Shown: positions 26,534 to 36,342, numbered from the stretch's first letter. The stretch is DNA of 64,000 nucleotides from Haliea alexandrii (GCF_003719295.1 NZ_RFLW01000003.1:434001-498000), one strand, 5' to 3'. Notes: a model not told the origin generated them from the sequence alone. Translations and numbers: made by a program.

Positions 26534-27964
26534 ATGTACACCGAGGTCATCGCCGTTGCGGTGGTCCTGTTCTATGCGCTGGGCATCGTGTCTGCCGTCG
26601 AGGCCATCATCAACGTACGCACGGCGCAGGGCGCCATCGCCTGGGCCATCTCCCTGCTCGCCGTGCCCTATCTTGCCGTGCCCTGCTATCTGGTATTCGG
26701 GCGCACCAAGTTCGACGGTTATCTGGAGCAGCGCAATGCCGTGGAGCAGGAAACCCGCGAGCTGTTGCAACAAACAAGAGCCGAGGTGTCCAAACATTTG
26801 GTCTTCAGCTCCCCCGCCGAACCCGTCTACAACGCCCTCTTCAACCTCACGGGTATTCCTGCAGCCGGGGGCAATGCTGTCGAGCTGCTGGTTGATGGCC
26901 AGCAGACCTTCGACAGTATTCTCCGCGGCCTGGAATCCGCCCAACACCACATCCTGCTCGAGTCTTACATTATTCGCGACGACAACCTGGGCCGACGCAT
27001 CGGCCGGGTATTGTCGGACAAGGCGCGCTCAGGCGTCAGCGTACATGTGCTCTACGATGAAATAGGCAGCCGCAATTTTCACCGCACGGGGTTGTGTCGC
27101 CAGCTGCGCCAGACTGGCGTGCAGGTTGCCGCTTTCAATACCACGCAGGGGCGCCGCAATCGCTTCCAGCTCAACTTCCGGAATCACCGCAAGATCGTCG
27201 TTGTCGACGGCCATACGGCCTGGGTCGGTGGCCACAATATTGGCGACGAGTACCTGGGGCTGGATCCGGATATCGGGCACTGGCGTGACACGCACTTGCG
27301 CCTGCAGGGGCCCGCCGTGCTGGGCGTGGAACTGGCCTTTGCCACCGACTGGCGCTGGGCTACGCAAACCTCACTGAGCGTCGTACAGCCGGACGCGGAG
27401 GATGCCCACCACGGCACAGAGAATGTGCTCGTGTTTCCGTCCGACCCCTCCAGCATACTGGAGCAAGCCGGGCTCATGTTCCTGCAGCTCATTGTGGCCG
27501 CGAAAGAGAGAATCTGGATCGCGAGCCCCTACTTTGTTCCCGACAGAAGCATCGTGTCGGCCCTGCAGCTCGCCGCGCTACGCGGTGTCGATGTGCGCGT
27601 CATGATTCCCGACGAACCCGATGGACCTGTCGTAGGCATGGCCAACTGGTCGTTCACCCGTGAGCTGCTACCCGCGGGCGTGAAGGTGTACCGCTACCAG
27701 GGTGGCTTCCTGCACCAGAAAGTGCTGTTGATGGACCACCACCTCGCCGGTATCGGCACCGCCAATTTCGACAACCGCTCGTTCCGGCTCAACTTCGAGA
27801 TTACGCTGCTGGTGGATGGCGAGCGTTTTGCCAGCGAGGTGCAGGCCATGCTCGAGGCTGATCTGCTGAAATGTCGCGAGGTAACGCCTGCTGAAATTGC
27901 GGCCAAGCCCGCCTGGTTTCCGCTTGCCACCGGCGCTGCTCGCCTGTTTTCACCTGTACTGTAA
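26534..27964 (+). CDS. cls: Cardiolipin synthase (phospholipase D superfamily)
   Basis: A 476-residue inner-membrane enzyme. Two N-terminal helices (VIAVAVVLFYALGIVSAVEAII and AWAISLLAVPYLAVPCYLVFG) precede two HKD domains: NHRKIVVVDGHTAWVGGHN and LHQKVLLMDHHLAGIGTANFDNRSF, both with H-x-K-x4-D intact. It makes cardiolipin from phosphatidylglycerol or a related donor. I chose the ATG at 26534; a TTG four codons earlier is also possible. It follows the phosphatase gene by 17 bases and converges on the alanine-type symporter gene. E. coli ClsA has the same helix-plus-two-HKD plan. Confidence 0.93.
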   Translation: MYTEVIAVAVVLFYALGIVSAVEAIINVRTAQGAIAWAISLLAVPYLAVPCYLVFGRTKFDGYLEQRNAVEQETRELLQQTRAEVSKHLVFSSPAEPVYNALFNLTGIPAAGGNAVELLVDGQQTFDSILRGLESAQHHILLESYIIRDDNLGRRIGRVLSDKARSGVSVHVLYDEIGSRNFHRTGLCRQLRQTGVQVAAFNTTQGRRNRFQLNFRNHRKIVVVDGHTAWVGGHNIGDEYLGLDPDIGHWRDTHLRLQGPAVLGVELAFATDWRWATQTSLSVVQPDAEDAHHGTENVLVFPSDPSSILEQAGLMFLQLIVAAKERIWIASPYFVPDRSIVSALQLAALRGVDVRVMIPDEPDGPVVGMANWSFTRELLPAGVKVYRYQGGFLHQKVLLMDHHLAGIGTANFDNRSFRLNFEITLLVDGERFASEVQAMLEADLLKCREVTPAEIAAKPAWFPLATGAARLFSPVL

Positions 27965-27993
27965 GCGCGGGGCATGCACCCGAAAACAGACGT

Positions 27994-29382
27994 TTAACCC
28001 GGCCAGGACTTCTCGTCGATATCCAGATCGCGCCAGTCATCCGGTCGCAGGCGAGGTTCCTCACCCTGGCGCAACTGGGTGTCGTAGTCGCGTAGCAGGC
28101 GCATGCCAATGCGGTACATCCACACCAGGCCAACCAGGTTCACCAGCGCCAGCAAGCCCATGGTCAGCTCGGCAAAACCGAACACCGTGCTCAGATCCTG
28201 CAGCGACCCCCAAAACACCAGCCCCAGCACCGCAACGCGGAAAATATTGGCAACTGTCGGGTTGTCGTCACTGAAAAAGCTCAGGCTGTTATCGCCGAGA
28301 TAATAGTTATAAAGAATGGAACTGAATGCGAACAGCACCAGCGCAACGGACACAAAGGTGGCACCCCAGCCGCCCACGTGACTCCCCATGGCGAGCTGGG
28401 TCAGCAGCACACCATCCACATCCGGGGCACCCGGCTGGTAGACATCAGACAGCAGAATGATCACCGCGGTGCAGCTGCACATGATCATGGTGTCAATGAA
28501 CACGCTGAACGCCTGCACCACACCCTGGTTGGCCGGGTGCGGCACAAGCGCCACAGCCGCCACGTTGGGGGCACTGCCCAGCCCCGCCTCGTTGCTGAAC
28601 AGGCCGCGCTTTACCCCCTGCAGGATGACGGCGCCGAGCCCGCCGCCCACTGCCTGCTCAATGCCAAACGCACTTTGCACAATGGACCAGAGCGCTGCGG
28701 GCACCTCGGTAATGTGCAAGGCAATCACCACCAGGGCGGCAAGAAAATACATGAGTGCCATGACCGGCACGATAATCTCGGACACGAGGGCAATCCGACG
28801 AATACCACCGAATATCACGCTGCCAAGCACCAGCACCATGATCGCGCCGGTGGCCCAGGTGGCCACGCCGAACGATTCGGCCAGCGATGTGGCTACCACA
28901 TAGGACTGCACGGCATTGAATCCCAGGCCGAAGGTCAGCAACAACAACACGGAGTAGACCGCCGCGAGACCGCGCTGGCGAACACCGTGGGTCAGGTAAT
29001 AGGCGGGCCCGCCACGGAAGCTGCCATCGGGTTCAGTACGCTTGAACAACTGCGCCAGAGAGCACTCGAAAAAACTCGTTGCCATACCCATGAGGCCTAT
29101 CAGCCACATCCAGAATACGGCACCTGGACCGCCAAGCGTAATGGCGACCGCCACTCCAGCGATATTGCCACTGCCCACGCGCCCGGCCACCGACACCACC
29201 AGAGCCTGAAACGAGCTTACCTGACCACGTTCGTGGTGCATGCCTCCGCGCAGCACACCGAACATACGACCAAAATAGCGGAACTGCACGCCACGTGAGG
29301 CTACCGTGAACAACAACCCGACGGCGACCAGAACCAGAATGAGTACCTGGCCCCAGAGGAAGTCATTGATAGCAGTGAACAT
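27994..29382 (-). CDS. Sodium:alanine/glycine symporter family transporter (AGCS)
   Basis: A 462-residue multi-pass protein. Motifs of the AGCS family are clear: SSFQALVVSVAGRVGSGNIAGVAVAITLGGPGAVFWMW and LFKRTEPDGSFRGGPAYYL, then KRGLFSNEAGLGSAPNVAA. It imports small neutral amino acids such as alanine or glycine with sodium. The ATG at 29382 begins the first helix. A second sodium-coupled transporter gene lies upstream on the same strand (51-base gap), so both may be in one transcript. Confidence 0.93.
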   Translation of the reverse strand: MFTAINDFLWGQVLILVLVAVGLLFTVASRGVQFRYFGRMFGVLRGGMHHERGQVSSFQALVVSVAGRVGSGNIAGVAVAITLGGPGAVFWMWLIGLMGMATSFFECSLAQLFKRTEPDGSFRGGPAYYLTHGVRQRGLAAVYSVLLLLTFGLGFNAVQSYVVATSLAESFGVATWATGAIMVLVLGSVIFGGIRRIALVSEIIVPVMALMYFLAALVVIALHITEVPAALWSIVQSAFGIEQAVGGGLGAVILQGVKRGLFSNEAGLGSAPNVAAVALVPHPANQGVVQAFSVFIDTMIMCSCTAVIILLSDVYQPGAPDVDGVLLTQLAMGSHVGGWGATFVSVALVLFAFSSILYNYYLGDNSLSFFSDDNPTVANIFRVAVLGLVFWGSLQDLSTVFGFAELTMGLLALVNLVGLVWMYRIGMRLLRDYDTQLRQGEEPRLRPDDWRDLDIDEKSWPG

Positions 29383-29433
29383 AGGAACTCCGCGGGCTCA
29401 AGCCCGTGCTTGCACGGTCAACCAGGCGTAAAG

Positions 29434-30783
29434 TCAGCCAGCAACACCCCGCACGAAAATGACCACCAGCGCAGGTGGCACCACAAACCGGATCATGAAG
29501 CGCCATAGCCCATAGCTCATGCCACTCATGCTCCAGAGTTCGTCGCGACTGGCCCGCGCGGTCGTGACCCAGCCGGCAAACACGGCGATCATGAGGCCAC
29601 CCAGGGGCAACAGGATCTGGTTGGAAAAGTAATCCATGGTGTCGTTGAAATTCCGGCCACCGAGGCTGAAGTCGACCCATACGTTGTAGGACAGAATGCT
29701 CAGCACGCTGAACACGGCAACCGAGCCAATCACCAACAGAGCGCTGCGGTGCCGTGGCATGCCATAGCGGTCTTCTATCCAGGCGTTCACACACTCCACC
29801 AGTCCGACCATGGAGGTGATACCAGCCACCGAAAGCATGGTGAAAAAGAGTACGCTGAAGACATGTCCGCCGGGCATCTGGGCAAAGGCCACCGGCAGGG
29901 TTTGGAAAATGAGACCGGCACCGGCCGCCGGATCAAGTCCGTAATTGAACACAGCCGGGAAAATCACCAGACCGGCCAGCAGGGCCACCACTGTGTCCGC
30001 CACCACAATGATCAATGCAGACTGGCCGATGGAAATCGACCTGGGCAGGTAGGACCCATAAATCATCATGCCACCCATGGCCACGCCGATGGAGAAAAAG
30101 GCCTGGCCAATCGCGGCCAGCACTGCGTCGGGACCGATCTTGCTGAAATCCGGCGTGAACAGCCAATCGATCGCGGCGTGAAAACCCCCGGCAAAATAAT
30201 TGTAGGCTGCAAGGCCCACCAGGAGGAGGAACATCAGTGGCATCATCACGACCACCGCGCGCTCAATGCCATCCTTGACGCCGGCATATATAATCAACCC
30301 GGTGATGCCCAGACCGACCAGGGTCCAGAACAGCATGCCCAAGGTATCGCCCTGAACCGCGGTGAACTGTGCGGCAGCGTTCACGGCATCGACATCGGTA
30401 AAACCGGTCGTCACCGCTTTGAACAGGTACCAGAGCACCCAGCCCACAATGACTGCGTAGACAATCTCGATGGTGTAGGCCGCCAGCAGTCCCATACCAC
30501 CGACCCACTGCCACTGGCGACTGCGCCCACTCTCTGTGGCCACCACGGCCATGGCTTCCGGCGGGCTGGCCTGGCCGCGCCGCCCCACCATAAGCTCGGC
30601 AATCAGGATAGGCATGCCGATACAGAAGGCGCAGAGCAAATAGACGATGACGAAGGCGGCGCCGCCATTTTCACCCGTGATGTAGGGAAACCGCCAGATG
30701 TTCCCCAAGCCCACCGCAAACCCGACGGCCGCCATGAGGAACGCAAACCGCGAAGACCAGTGATCCGCTGCCGCTATTGCCAT
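29434..30783 (-). CDS. Sodium-dependent amino-acid transporter (NSS/SNF family)
   Basis: A 449-residue multi-pass protein of the neurotransmitter:sodium symporter family, LeuT-like. The first helix block FAVGLGNIWRFPYITGENGGAAF (written AVGLGNIWRFPY) is the family signature forming the sodium and substrate sites. MPILIAELMVGRRG and AAIGQAFFSIGVAMGGMMIYGSY follow as in bacterial members. It has about 11-12 helices. The substrate is probably a neutral or aromatic amino acid. It is upstream of the alanine-type symporter gene; amino-acid breakdown genes sit at the other end of the window. Confidence 0.92.
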   Translation of the reverse strand: MAIAAADHWSSRFAFLMAAVGFAVGLGNIWRFPYITGENGGAAFVIVYLLCAFCIGMPILIAELMVGRRGQASPPEAMAVVATESGRSRQWQWVGGMGLLAAYTIEIVYAVIVGWVLWYLFKAVTTGFTDVDAVNAAAQFTAVQGDTLGMLFWTLVGLGITGLIIYAGVKDGIERAVVVMMPLMFLLLVGLAAYNYFAGGFHAAIDWLFTPDFSKIGPDAVLAAIGQAFFSIGVAMGGMMIYGSYLPRSISIGQSALIIVVADTVVALLAGLVIFPAVFNYGLDPAAGAGLIFQTLPVAFAQMPGGHVFSVLFFTMLSVAGITSMVGLVECVNAWIEDRYGMPRHRSALLVIGSVAVFSVLSILSYNVWVDFSLGGRNFNDTMDYFSNQILLPLGGLMIAVFAGWVTTARASRDELWSMSGMSYGLWRFMIRFVVPPALVVIFVRGVAG

Positions 30784-30843
30784 GGTGCTCTATTCTCCGA
30801 GTTCTGATTATTCTGCGCAGTGTACACAAAACCCCTTAACGCA

Positions 30844-32628
30844 TCAGCTGGCAATCAATGGCGCGCAGGCCTGCGCCAGCCATTGCCGGTCAGGCTCGTC
30901 CAGCAGGGGCCCTACCGTATCTTCCACGCGCCGGTGATAGGCATCAATCCAGGCCTGTTCAGCAGGCGACAGCAGGCCGACTTCAATCAGGCGCCGGTCA
31001 AAAGGCACGAGGGTCAACACGTCAAAGCCGTACATCGGCGTTTCCAGCTCGCCGTTCAATGCCTCCACCACCACCAGGTTTTCACAGCGAATACCGAACT
31101 CGCCGTCGCGATAGTAGCCCGGTTCGTTGCTGAGGATCATGCCCGGCTCAAGCGTTGCTGCGCTCCACGCCCGGCTGATCCGCTGCGGCCCTTCGTGCAC
31201 GCTGAGAAAGGCCCCGACACCGTGGCCGGTGCCGTGGTCGTAATCGAAGCCCTCACGCCAGAGCGGCTGGCGCGCCAACACGTCGAGATGCGTGCCGGTG
31301 GTACCGCGGGGGAAGCGTGCCTGGTCAAGTGCAATGTGACCCCGCAATACCAGTGTGAAGAGCTTGCGCACCCCCGCCGCCGGCGTGCCAATGGCCACCG
31401 TGCGGGTGATGTCGGTTGTGCCGTCAGTATACTGACCCCCGGAGTCCACCAGATAAATGGAGTCAGGCGGCAACCGGGCCGGCGTGGCGTTGCGATGATT
31501 GTAGTGGCACATGGCGGCGTTGCCCCCGGCCGCCGAGATGGTGTCAAACGAGGGCCCCTGAAAGTGCTCGCCATCCTCACGGAAGGCAAGCAGCTGATCG
31601 GCCAGCCCCGCCTCGTCGTGATACCGGCCATGCTGCAGCTGCGCATCCAGCCAGGCGAGGAAACGGACCACGGCAACGGCGTCGCGCACGTGCGCCTGGC
31701 GCGTGCCCGCAATCTCCACGGCGTTCTTGCAGGCTTTGGGCAGCAGCACCGGGTCGGGCGCGGCGATCAGGGTTGCACCGCCCTCTTCCAGGCATTGTTG
31801 CGACCAGGCATTGGCCGTGTGGGGGTCCGCCACCACACGCTGGCCAGCCTGGCCGGTGAGCAGTGTCGCGGCCTCCTGTGGAGCGTGCAGGCGCACGTCT
31901 GCTCCGCAGTGCGCCTGCCAGCCCGGGGGCATACGCTGTGGGTCCACGATAAGGTCGACCGAGGCGTCACGCCAGATCAGCGCCATCGCCTGTAATACCG
32001 GCAGGCAGGGAACATCCAGACCGCGCACATTCAGCAACCAGGATACGGAGTCCGGCGCGAATACCAGTGCAGCATCGGCGCGGTGACCTTCCAGGCTTGC
32101 CGCGATGCGCGCGCGTTTGCTGGCGCTGGACTCACCGCTAAACGCGTCGTCCAGCAACAGCGCCGGACGCACGTCTGGCGCAGGACGATCGTGCCAGCAA
32201 CGGTCGACCAGGTTGTCCGCATCCGCACACAACACGACACCCGAGGCCTGCAATGTGTCCTCGGCGTCGCGGTACCACTGCAGGCTGTGCAGCCGTGGGT
32301 CTACCGCGACCCGTGCTCCGCAGGGCAATGCCGCGGCCAGCCAGCTGGCCGGGGGCGTGTTGATCAGGTGTTGATAACTGAAATGGGCCACATCCACCTG
32401 TTGTCGGACCTGCACGGTGTAGCGCCCGTCGACAAAAATCGCCGCACTGTCGCGCAGCACCACAACCACGCCCGCCGAGCCGGTAAATCCGGACACCCAG
32501 AGAAGGCGTTCATTGTGCAGCGGAATATATTCGCCGAGGTGTTCATCGGCACGGGGGATGACCAGGGCATCGTAACCCCGCTCCTCCATCAGTTGGCGCA
32601 GGGCTTGCAGCCGGTGTGCAGTCGTCAT
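30844..32628 (-). CDS. Xaa-Pro aminopeptidase (M24B, aminopeptidase P family)
   Basis: A 594-residue cytoplasmic metallopeptidase. Two creatinase-like N-terminal domains are followed by the pita-bread catalytic domain with metal ligands: two Asp in LVDSGGQYTDGTTDITRT, His in GHGVGAFLSVHEGPQ, and Glu residues in NEPGYYRDGEFGIRCENLVVV. It removes an N-terminal residue next to proline. Length fits the long (about 600 aa) aminopeptidase P class. I chose the ATG at 32628; the frame opens 10 codons earlier at a TTG overlapping the rubredoxin stop. It lies just downstream of rubredoxin and the gsp operon on the same strand. Confidence 0.92.
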   Translation of the reverse strand: MTTAHRLQALRQLMEERGYDALVIPRADEHLGEYIPLHNERLLWVSGFTGSAGVVVVLRDSAAIFVDGRYTVQVRQQVDVAHFSYQHLINTPPASWLAAALPCGARVAVDPRLHSLQWYRDAEDTLQASGVVLCADADNLVDRCWHDRPAPDVRPALLLDDAFSGESSASKRARIAASLEGHRADAALVFAPDSVSWLLNVRGLDVPCLPVLQAMALIWRDASVDLIVDPQRMPPGWQAHCGADVRLHAPQEAATLLTGQAGQRVVADPHTANAWSQQCLEEGGATLIAAPDPVLLPKACKNAVEIAGTRQAHVRDAVAVVRFLAWLDAQLQHGRYHDEAGLADQLLAFREDGEHFQGPSFDTISAAGGNAAMCHYNHRNATPARLPPDSIYLVDSGGQYTDGTTDITRTVAIGTPAAGVRKLFTLVLRGHIALDQARFPRGTTGTHLDVLARQPLWREGFDYDHGTGHGVGAFLSVHEGPQRISRAWSAATLEPGMILSNEPGYYRDGEFGIRCENLVVVEALNGELETPMYGFDVLTLVPFDRRLIEVGLLSPAEQAWIDAYHRRVEDTVGPLLDEPDRQWLAQACAPLIAS

Positions 32629-32654
32629 CAGGGTTTTCCAGAAAGTGGGTAGGC

Positions 32655-32834
32655 TCAACCTTCCATGAGGTCAAAATCGGCCTTGGAGATACCGCAGTCC
32701 GGGCACTCCCAGTCCTCGGGCAGATCTTCCCAGAGGGTGCCGGGCGCAATGCCGTCCTCCGGAATACCCAGGGCTTCATCGTAAATAAAACCGCAAATGA
32801 CACACTCGTACTTGCGCTGGCCGGGCTTGCTCAT
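32655..32834 (-). CDS. Rubredoxin
   Basis: A 59-residue iron protein with both cysteine pairs: CVICG at residues 11-14 and CPDCG at 44-47, plus the typical Y-D-E/G-I-P-E-D-G-I-x-P-G-T segment and an acidic surface. It carries single electrons, for example to alkane hydroxylase or in oxidative-stress reactions. No hydroxylase or rubredoxin reductase gene is adjacent. The ATG at 32834 gives the standard length and follows AGGATCACGTGTT. It sits 37 bases after gspN and 26 bases before the aminopeptidase gene, so it may be read through from the gsp operon. Confidence 0.95.
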   Translation of the reverse strand: MSKPGQRKYECVICGFIYDEALGIPEDGIAPGTLWEDLPEDWECPDCGISKADFDLMEG

Positions 32835-32871
32835 AACACGTGATCCTGTTGGTAGTTCGAAGTCAGTGACC

Positions 32872-33627
32872 CTACTGCGGGAGGGCGCCATCGAGGCGTA
32901 AATCGTAGCCCGCCGCCACTGGCCGCGCCAGCAGGGCGAGCGCTTCCTGTAACAGCGGATCCCAGGTTTCGTCATGGGTCAGTAAAATGGCGATGCTATA
33001 GTCGCGCTGTCGCAACTGCAACTCTCCCTCGGCACGCAGGGGGCCGGCGAGCGTGACTATGGTGCCGGCCAAAACCCCGGGGCCGGTATCCCGTATATCC
33101 GCGGCGTAACTGCCCAGCGGCAGCAGACCCTGCGGTGAATCCCAGGCCGCCTGCTGCCAGGTCAGCCGCGCGGTCGCCTCCAGCGGCAAACCGTCGCGCA
33201 GGTGCAGCGTCTCGGCCTGGGCTGTCATTCGCCCCGTGAGGGCTATCGGCGCCAGGTGTCGCAACAGCGCTGCATCAAATCGCGCCTCGACATCGGACAG
33301 GATGACCTCGCGTTCGCCACGCCAGGCGACAACAGCCGCCAGTTCCTGGTCACTCCAGCGGGCGTGTATACGCAGTGTGGGGGCCGCCACGAGCAGCGAC
33401 AGCGGACGCAAGGACCAGGTCACCTCGCCCAGATGCAGAATGCCGGCATCAGTGGACACCCGCACACGGCTCGCGCGGCCACTCCACACCGTACCTGACA
33501 AGCCGTCAGCCGCGACCGGCGTACCCGCGAGAACACGATTCAGCACGTGCGCAGGCGCGCCCGCCAGCAGCAGGACAATCAACAACAGCAGGGCGGCGAC
33601 CCCCGCGAGCAGCTGCGCGCGGCTCAT
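32872..33627 (-). CDS. gspN: Type II secretion system protein N
   Basis: A 251-residue protein with an N-terminal membrane helix ([24 protein letters not shown]) and a periplasmic beta-rich domain with [11 protein letters not shown] and WSLRPLSLL, typical of GspN. GspN is a non-universal inner-membrane part of the secreton. It is the last gsp gene. Its ATG overlaps the gspM stop (ATGA). The low sequence conservation of the family means the call also leans on position. Confidence 0.88.
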   Translation of the reverse strand: MSRAQLLAGVAALLLLIVLLLAGAPAHVLNRVLAGTPVAADGLSGTVWSGRASRVRVSTDAGILHLGEVTWSLRPLSLLVAAPTLRIHARWSDQELAAVVAWRGEREVILSDVEARFDAALLRHLAPIALTGRMTAQAETLHLRDGLPLEATARLTWQQAAWDSPQGLLPLGSYAADIRDTGPGVLAGTIVTLAGPLRAEGELQLRQRDYSIAILLTHDETWDPLLQEALALLARPVAAGYDLRLDGALPQ

Positions 33628-34094
33628 GGCTGACCGATCCGCACCGTCGCATTGACCAGGCCCGCGCTGCCCGCCTGTGTGATCGCAACTTCTGCGAACA
33701 CCAGGCCCTCACGCATTTCGAGCTGATGCAGCCAGGCCGCAAGATCGGCAAAACGGGCGTTTTCCAGGCGCACCTGCAGGTCGCCCCGCGCACCCGGTTG
33801 CAACCTGCTCACTGACAGGCCGTAACGGGCGGTACTCTGATTGACCACTGCGGCGAGATTGCTGCCCGAGCGCACCGGCGTATTACCCTCCCGCGCCTGC
33901 AATACCAGCGCTGACAGCGCATCCACGCGCACCAGCGTTTCCGCTGTCGCGCTGTTCTGCTCCGCCATGCGATCGCGTTTGGCAGCCATCGGCGACCACA
34001 GGGCTACCCACAGCAACCACACCGCCACAGCCACCGCCAACACCAGCACGCTGGACTGCTCCCGCACCGTGAGGCGCACCCACCAGGCTTTCAT
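33624..34094 (-). CDS. gspM: Type II secretion system protein M
   Basis: A 156-residue bitopic inner-membrane protein. It has a short cytoplasmic N-terminus, one helix (SSVLVLAVAVAVWLLWVALWSPM), a coiled-coil-like stretch and a ferredoxin-like periplasmic domain. GspM pairs with GspL to hold the ATPase platform. The ATG shares one base with the gspL stop (TGATG), so translation is coupled. A GTG one codon upstream is also possible. Confidence 0.9.
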   Translation of the reverse strand: MKAWWVRLTVREQSSVLVLAVAVAVWLLWVALWSPMAAKRDRMAEQNSATAETLVRVDALSALVLQAREGNTPVRSGSNLAAVVNQSTARYGLSVSRLQPGARGDLQVRLENARFADLAAWLHQLEMREGLVFAEVAITQAGSAGLVNATVRIGQP

Positions 34095-35287
34095 CACGCG
34101 CCCCTCACCCGGATGCGGGCTCGCACCCCGTCACCTTGCGCACTGCTGCTCTCCATTTCAGCCGCCAGACCCGCATCGGTGAGCCCCGCACGCAGCTGCT
34201 CAACCGCAGAAAAATCGCTGGCAACAATATTGAGGCGCATCTCGCCGCCACGCTGGTTGTAGTTCAGGCTGAGTACCCGCATGGCCGGACGCTCGGCAAT
34301 CACGCGACCGGCGCGCTCCAGCAAGGGCACGAAACTGCCCGCGCCGGGTCCACCACGCAGGCTATCCAGCTGCCGTTGCAGCTGTCGCTCGGCGTCCACC
34401 AGCGCACCCTGGGGCATGGCCTGGCGGTAACTTGTCTCCAGCGCGCCACGCAACACCCGATTCTCGCTTGCCAGGGCGCGGTAGTCCGCCCATGTCGCCG
34501 CCAGCTGCAAGACGAACGCGCCGAGCAGTAAACTGGCGGCGACACGCCAGTAGTTCCACCATTGCACCAGCGGCAGGCGTGGCGCATAAGCGCCCTGGCG
34601 CAGGTTCAATGCCGCGTCATCAGCCGATAACAGTAATGCGCTGCAGAGGTTACCCTGCCGCCATTGCACACGCTCCCGCAGCGCCGCTGGCAGCAAATCG
34701 AGTGCGGCTGCCTGATCGGCCGCATAGAAAATGACGGTCTCCGGCATCTCTGCCTCAGCCGCAGCCGCGAGCACGGCGGGCAGCAGCTCGCGCTCCACCG
34801 CGTAGCCCTCGGCCTCACCGCTGCGCACCAGTACCTGCGTGCCATCCATGACCAGGCACCATTCACCCGCACGCCACGGAAGCAGCAGCGTTTCCGGCAC
34901 CCACCGCGGCAAATCCGGCAGATGCGACAGGCGCTGCGCCCAGTACGCCATCGCCCGGTGGCTACACATCGCCACCGCATAGCGGGTTTTATCCAGTGCC
35001 CGCGAGGCGAAATGCAGAGCGTCTACGTCTTCGGCAACCTGCTCCTCGAACATGAACGGCAATGCCCGCGCCAGATGCTTCTTCTCTGCCGCTGTTACCT
35101 CCAGCGACAGTAAGCGCACATCGGCACCCGGGGCTGCGAAGCATGCCTGCCAGCGCGAACTGCGCAGACTGACGACGAAGTTTGCGACCTCTTCAGCACT
35201 GCCCAGCGGCCGCGGCTGCTCACCCGCACCGGGTGGATACCAGACAAGCGCATCATCCATCAGGCGTACGATGGCTAGGTTCTGCAC
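34094..35287 (-). CDS. gspL: Type II secretion system protein L
   Basis: A 397-residue inner-membrane platform protein. The N-terminal actin-like cytoplasmic domain binds the ATPase GspE. A membrane helix follows near residue 260 (VAASLLLGAFVLQLAATW), then a periplasmic domain with a ferredoxin-like end (RVLSLNYNQRGGEMRLNIVASDFSAVEQLRAGL). The chosen start is GTG at 35287 with GGAGAG upstream; the frame continues 44 codons further into sequence that overlaps gspK and lacks conservation. Arrangement between gspK and gspM is canonical. Confidence 0.92.
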   Translation of the reverse strand: MQNLAIVRLMDDALVWYPPGAGEQPRPLGSAEEVANFVVSLRSSRWQACFAAPGADVRLLSLEVTAAEKKHLARALPFMFEEQVAEDVDALHFASRALDKTRYAVAMCSHRAMAYWAQRLSHLPDLPRWVPETLLLPWRAGEWCLVMDGTQVLVRSGEAEGYAVERELLPAVLAAAAEAEMPETVIFYAADQAAALDLLPAALRERVQWRQGNLCSALLLSADDAALNLRQGAYAPRLPLVQWWNYWRVAASLLLGAFVLQLAATWADYRALASENRVLRGALETSYRQAMPQGALVDAERQLQRQLDSLRGGPGAGSFVPLLERAGRVIAERPAMRVLSLNYNQRGGEMRLNIVASDFSAVEQLRAGLTDAGLAAEMESSSAQGDGVRARIRVRGA

Positions 35288-35330
35288 AGAGTTCTCTCCG
35301 TTGTCATCAATCCGGGGGATGGCGAGCGGG

Positions 35331-36335
35331 TCACAGGCTGCCCATCGCTCGCACGATTGGCCGCACCGCGCGCTTGTCGCGCTGCAGGACACTGTACAAG
35401 CGCATCTTGCGCTCGGCAACTTCCACCTCCGCAGACAGCAGAAACCAGGAGGAGCTTTCCCCCAACAGGCTACCCGCGTCGGTCATGGTCTTCTCGCCGA
35501 AAACGGAATGGGCGAGGAACGTCTCAAGGTCGGCAAACCCGCCTTCCTCCTGCTGCGTCTGCCAGAGTGCGTCGCCCTGGGCCTCGCTGAGGGGGGTAAG
35601 CTCACCGTCACCATTGATCGCGCGCAGCAAGGGCAGCGATGCCGTGTGAATATTCAGCGGCGCCGGCGTGCGCGGCCAGACCGTGACCCAAGGCGCCAGT
35701 GCCACATACAGTTGCGGTGTCATGTTGGCGACCGCACGCAGCTCGCTAACGCTCGCCATGGGGTGGTTGGCCGCACGGTAGGCGGGCGTCTGCCCACTGT
35801 AAACATCATCCTCCGCGCCGAACGCACGGGGAATGCTGTCCTCATCCAGCCAGTCGCCGATAGCGCGTGTGACCGCCACCGCCTCGGCCTGCCCCAGCGC
35901 AGCATCCGGGAGTGCCTGCAGCAGACGGATGAAAAAGGCCTCGGCCGGGGTGAAGCGCTGGCCCGCCTCCCCGGGTTCAGTCGGCGCTGCCGCCAGTGTA
36001 TTGAGGTTGAAGCGCCCCTGCAGATCCTGCAACGACCCGACCAGCCAACCGCCCTCGTCCAGTGGATACGGGGTCGCCTGCTGCGCCCAAATTTCGTTCT
36101 TGTCGTCACGCGGCTGCGCACGGGACTGGTCGGCGTCGTAATCCATCACCAGGGCCACCGCGGCAAGCTCTTCGGCCCCGCGCAGGTAGGCATAGCCCTG
36201 GTCCTGTAAAAACAGATTTGCGCCGCGTTGCGCAAACAGGGTGAACTCACGCTGCATGGCGACCATGAGGGCAGCACACAGGCCGAACACCAACAGGGCG
36301 ACCACCAGTGCCACGCCGCGCTCTGCCAGGCGCAT
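35331..36335 (-). CDS. gspK: Type II secretion system minor pseudopilin K
   Basis: A 334-residue large minor pseudopilin that caps the pseudopilus tip. The short basic leader before the hydrophobic segment (MRLAERG followed by VALVVALLVFGLCAALMVAM) is the prepilin-peptidase site; as expected for GspK, Glu at +5 is not conserved. The alpha domain insert typical of GspK contains GRFNLNTLA, AIGDWLDEDSIPRAFGAED and NHPMASVSELRAV. The ATG at 36335 is 8 bases after the gspJ stop. Confidence 0.94.
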   Translation of the reverse strand: MRLAERGVALVVALLVFGLCAALMVAMQREFTLFAQRGANLFLQDQGYAYLRGAEELAAVALVMDYDADQSRAQPRDDKNEIWAQQATPYPLDEGGWLVGSLQDLQGRFNLNTLAAAPTEPGEAGQRFTPAEAFFIRLLQALPDAALGQAEAVAVTRAIGDWLDEDSIPRAFGAEDDVYSGQTPAYRAANHPMASVSELRAVANMTPQLYVALAPWVTVWPRTPAPLNIHTASLPLLRAINGDGELTPLSEAQGDALWQTQQEEGGFADLETFLAHSVFGEKTMTDAGSLLGESSSWFLLSAEVEVAERKMRLYSVLQRDKRAVRPIVRAMGSL

Positions 36336-36342
36336 ACCGGGG

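Noticed and set aside
28378-31995. Long plus-strand open frames opposite the two transporter genes and aminopeptidase P
   Set aside because: The minus-strand genes have clear families; the opposite frames give His-rich proteins without motifs.
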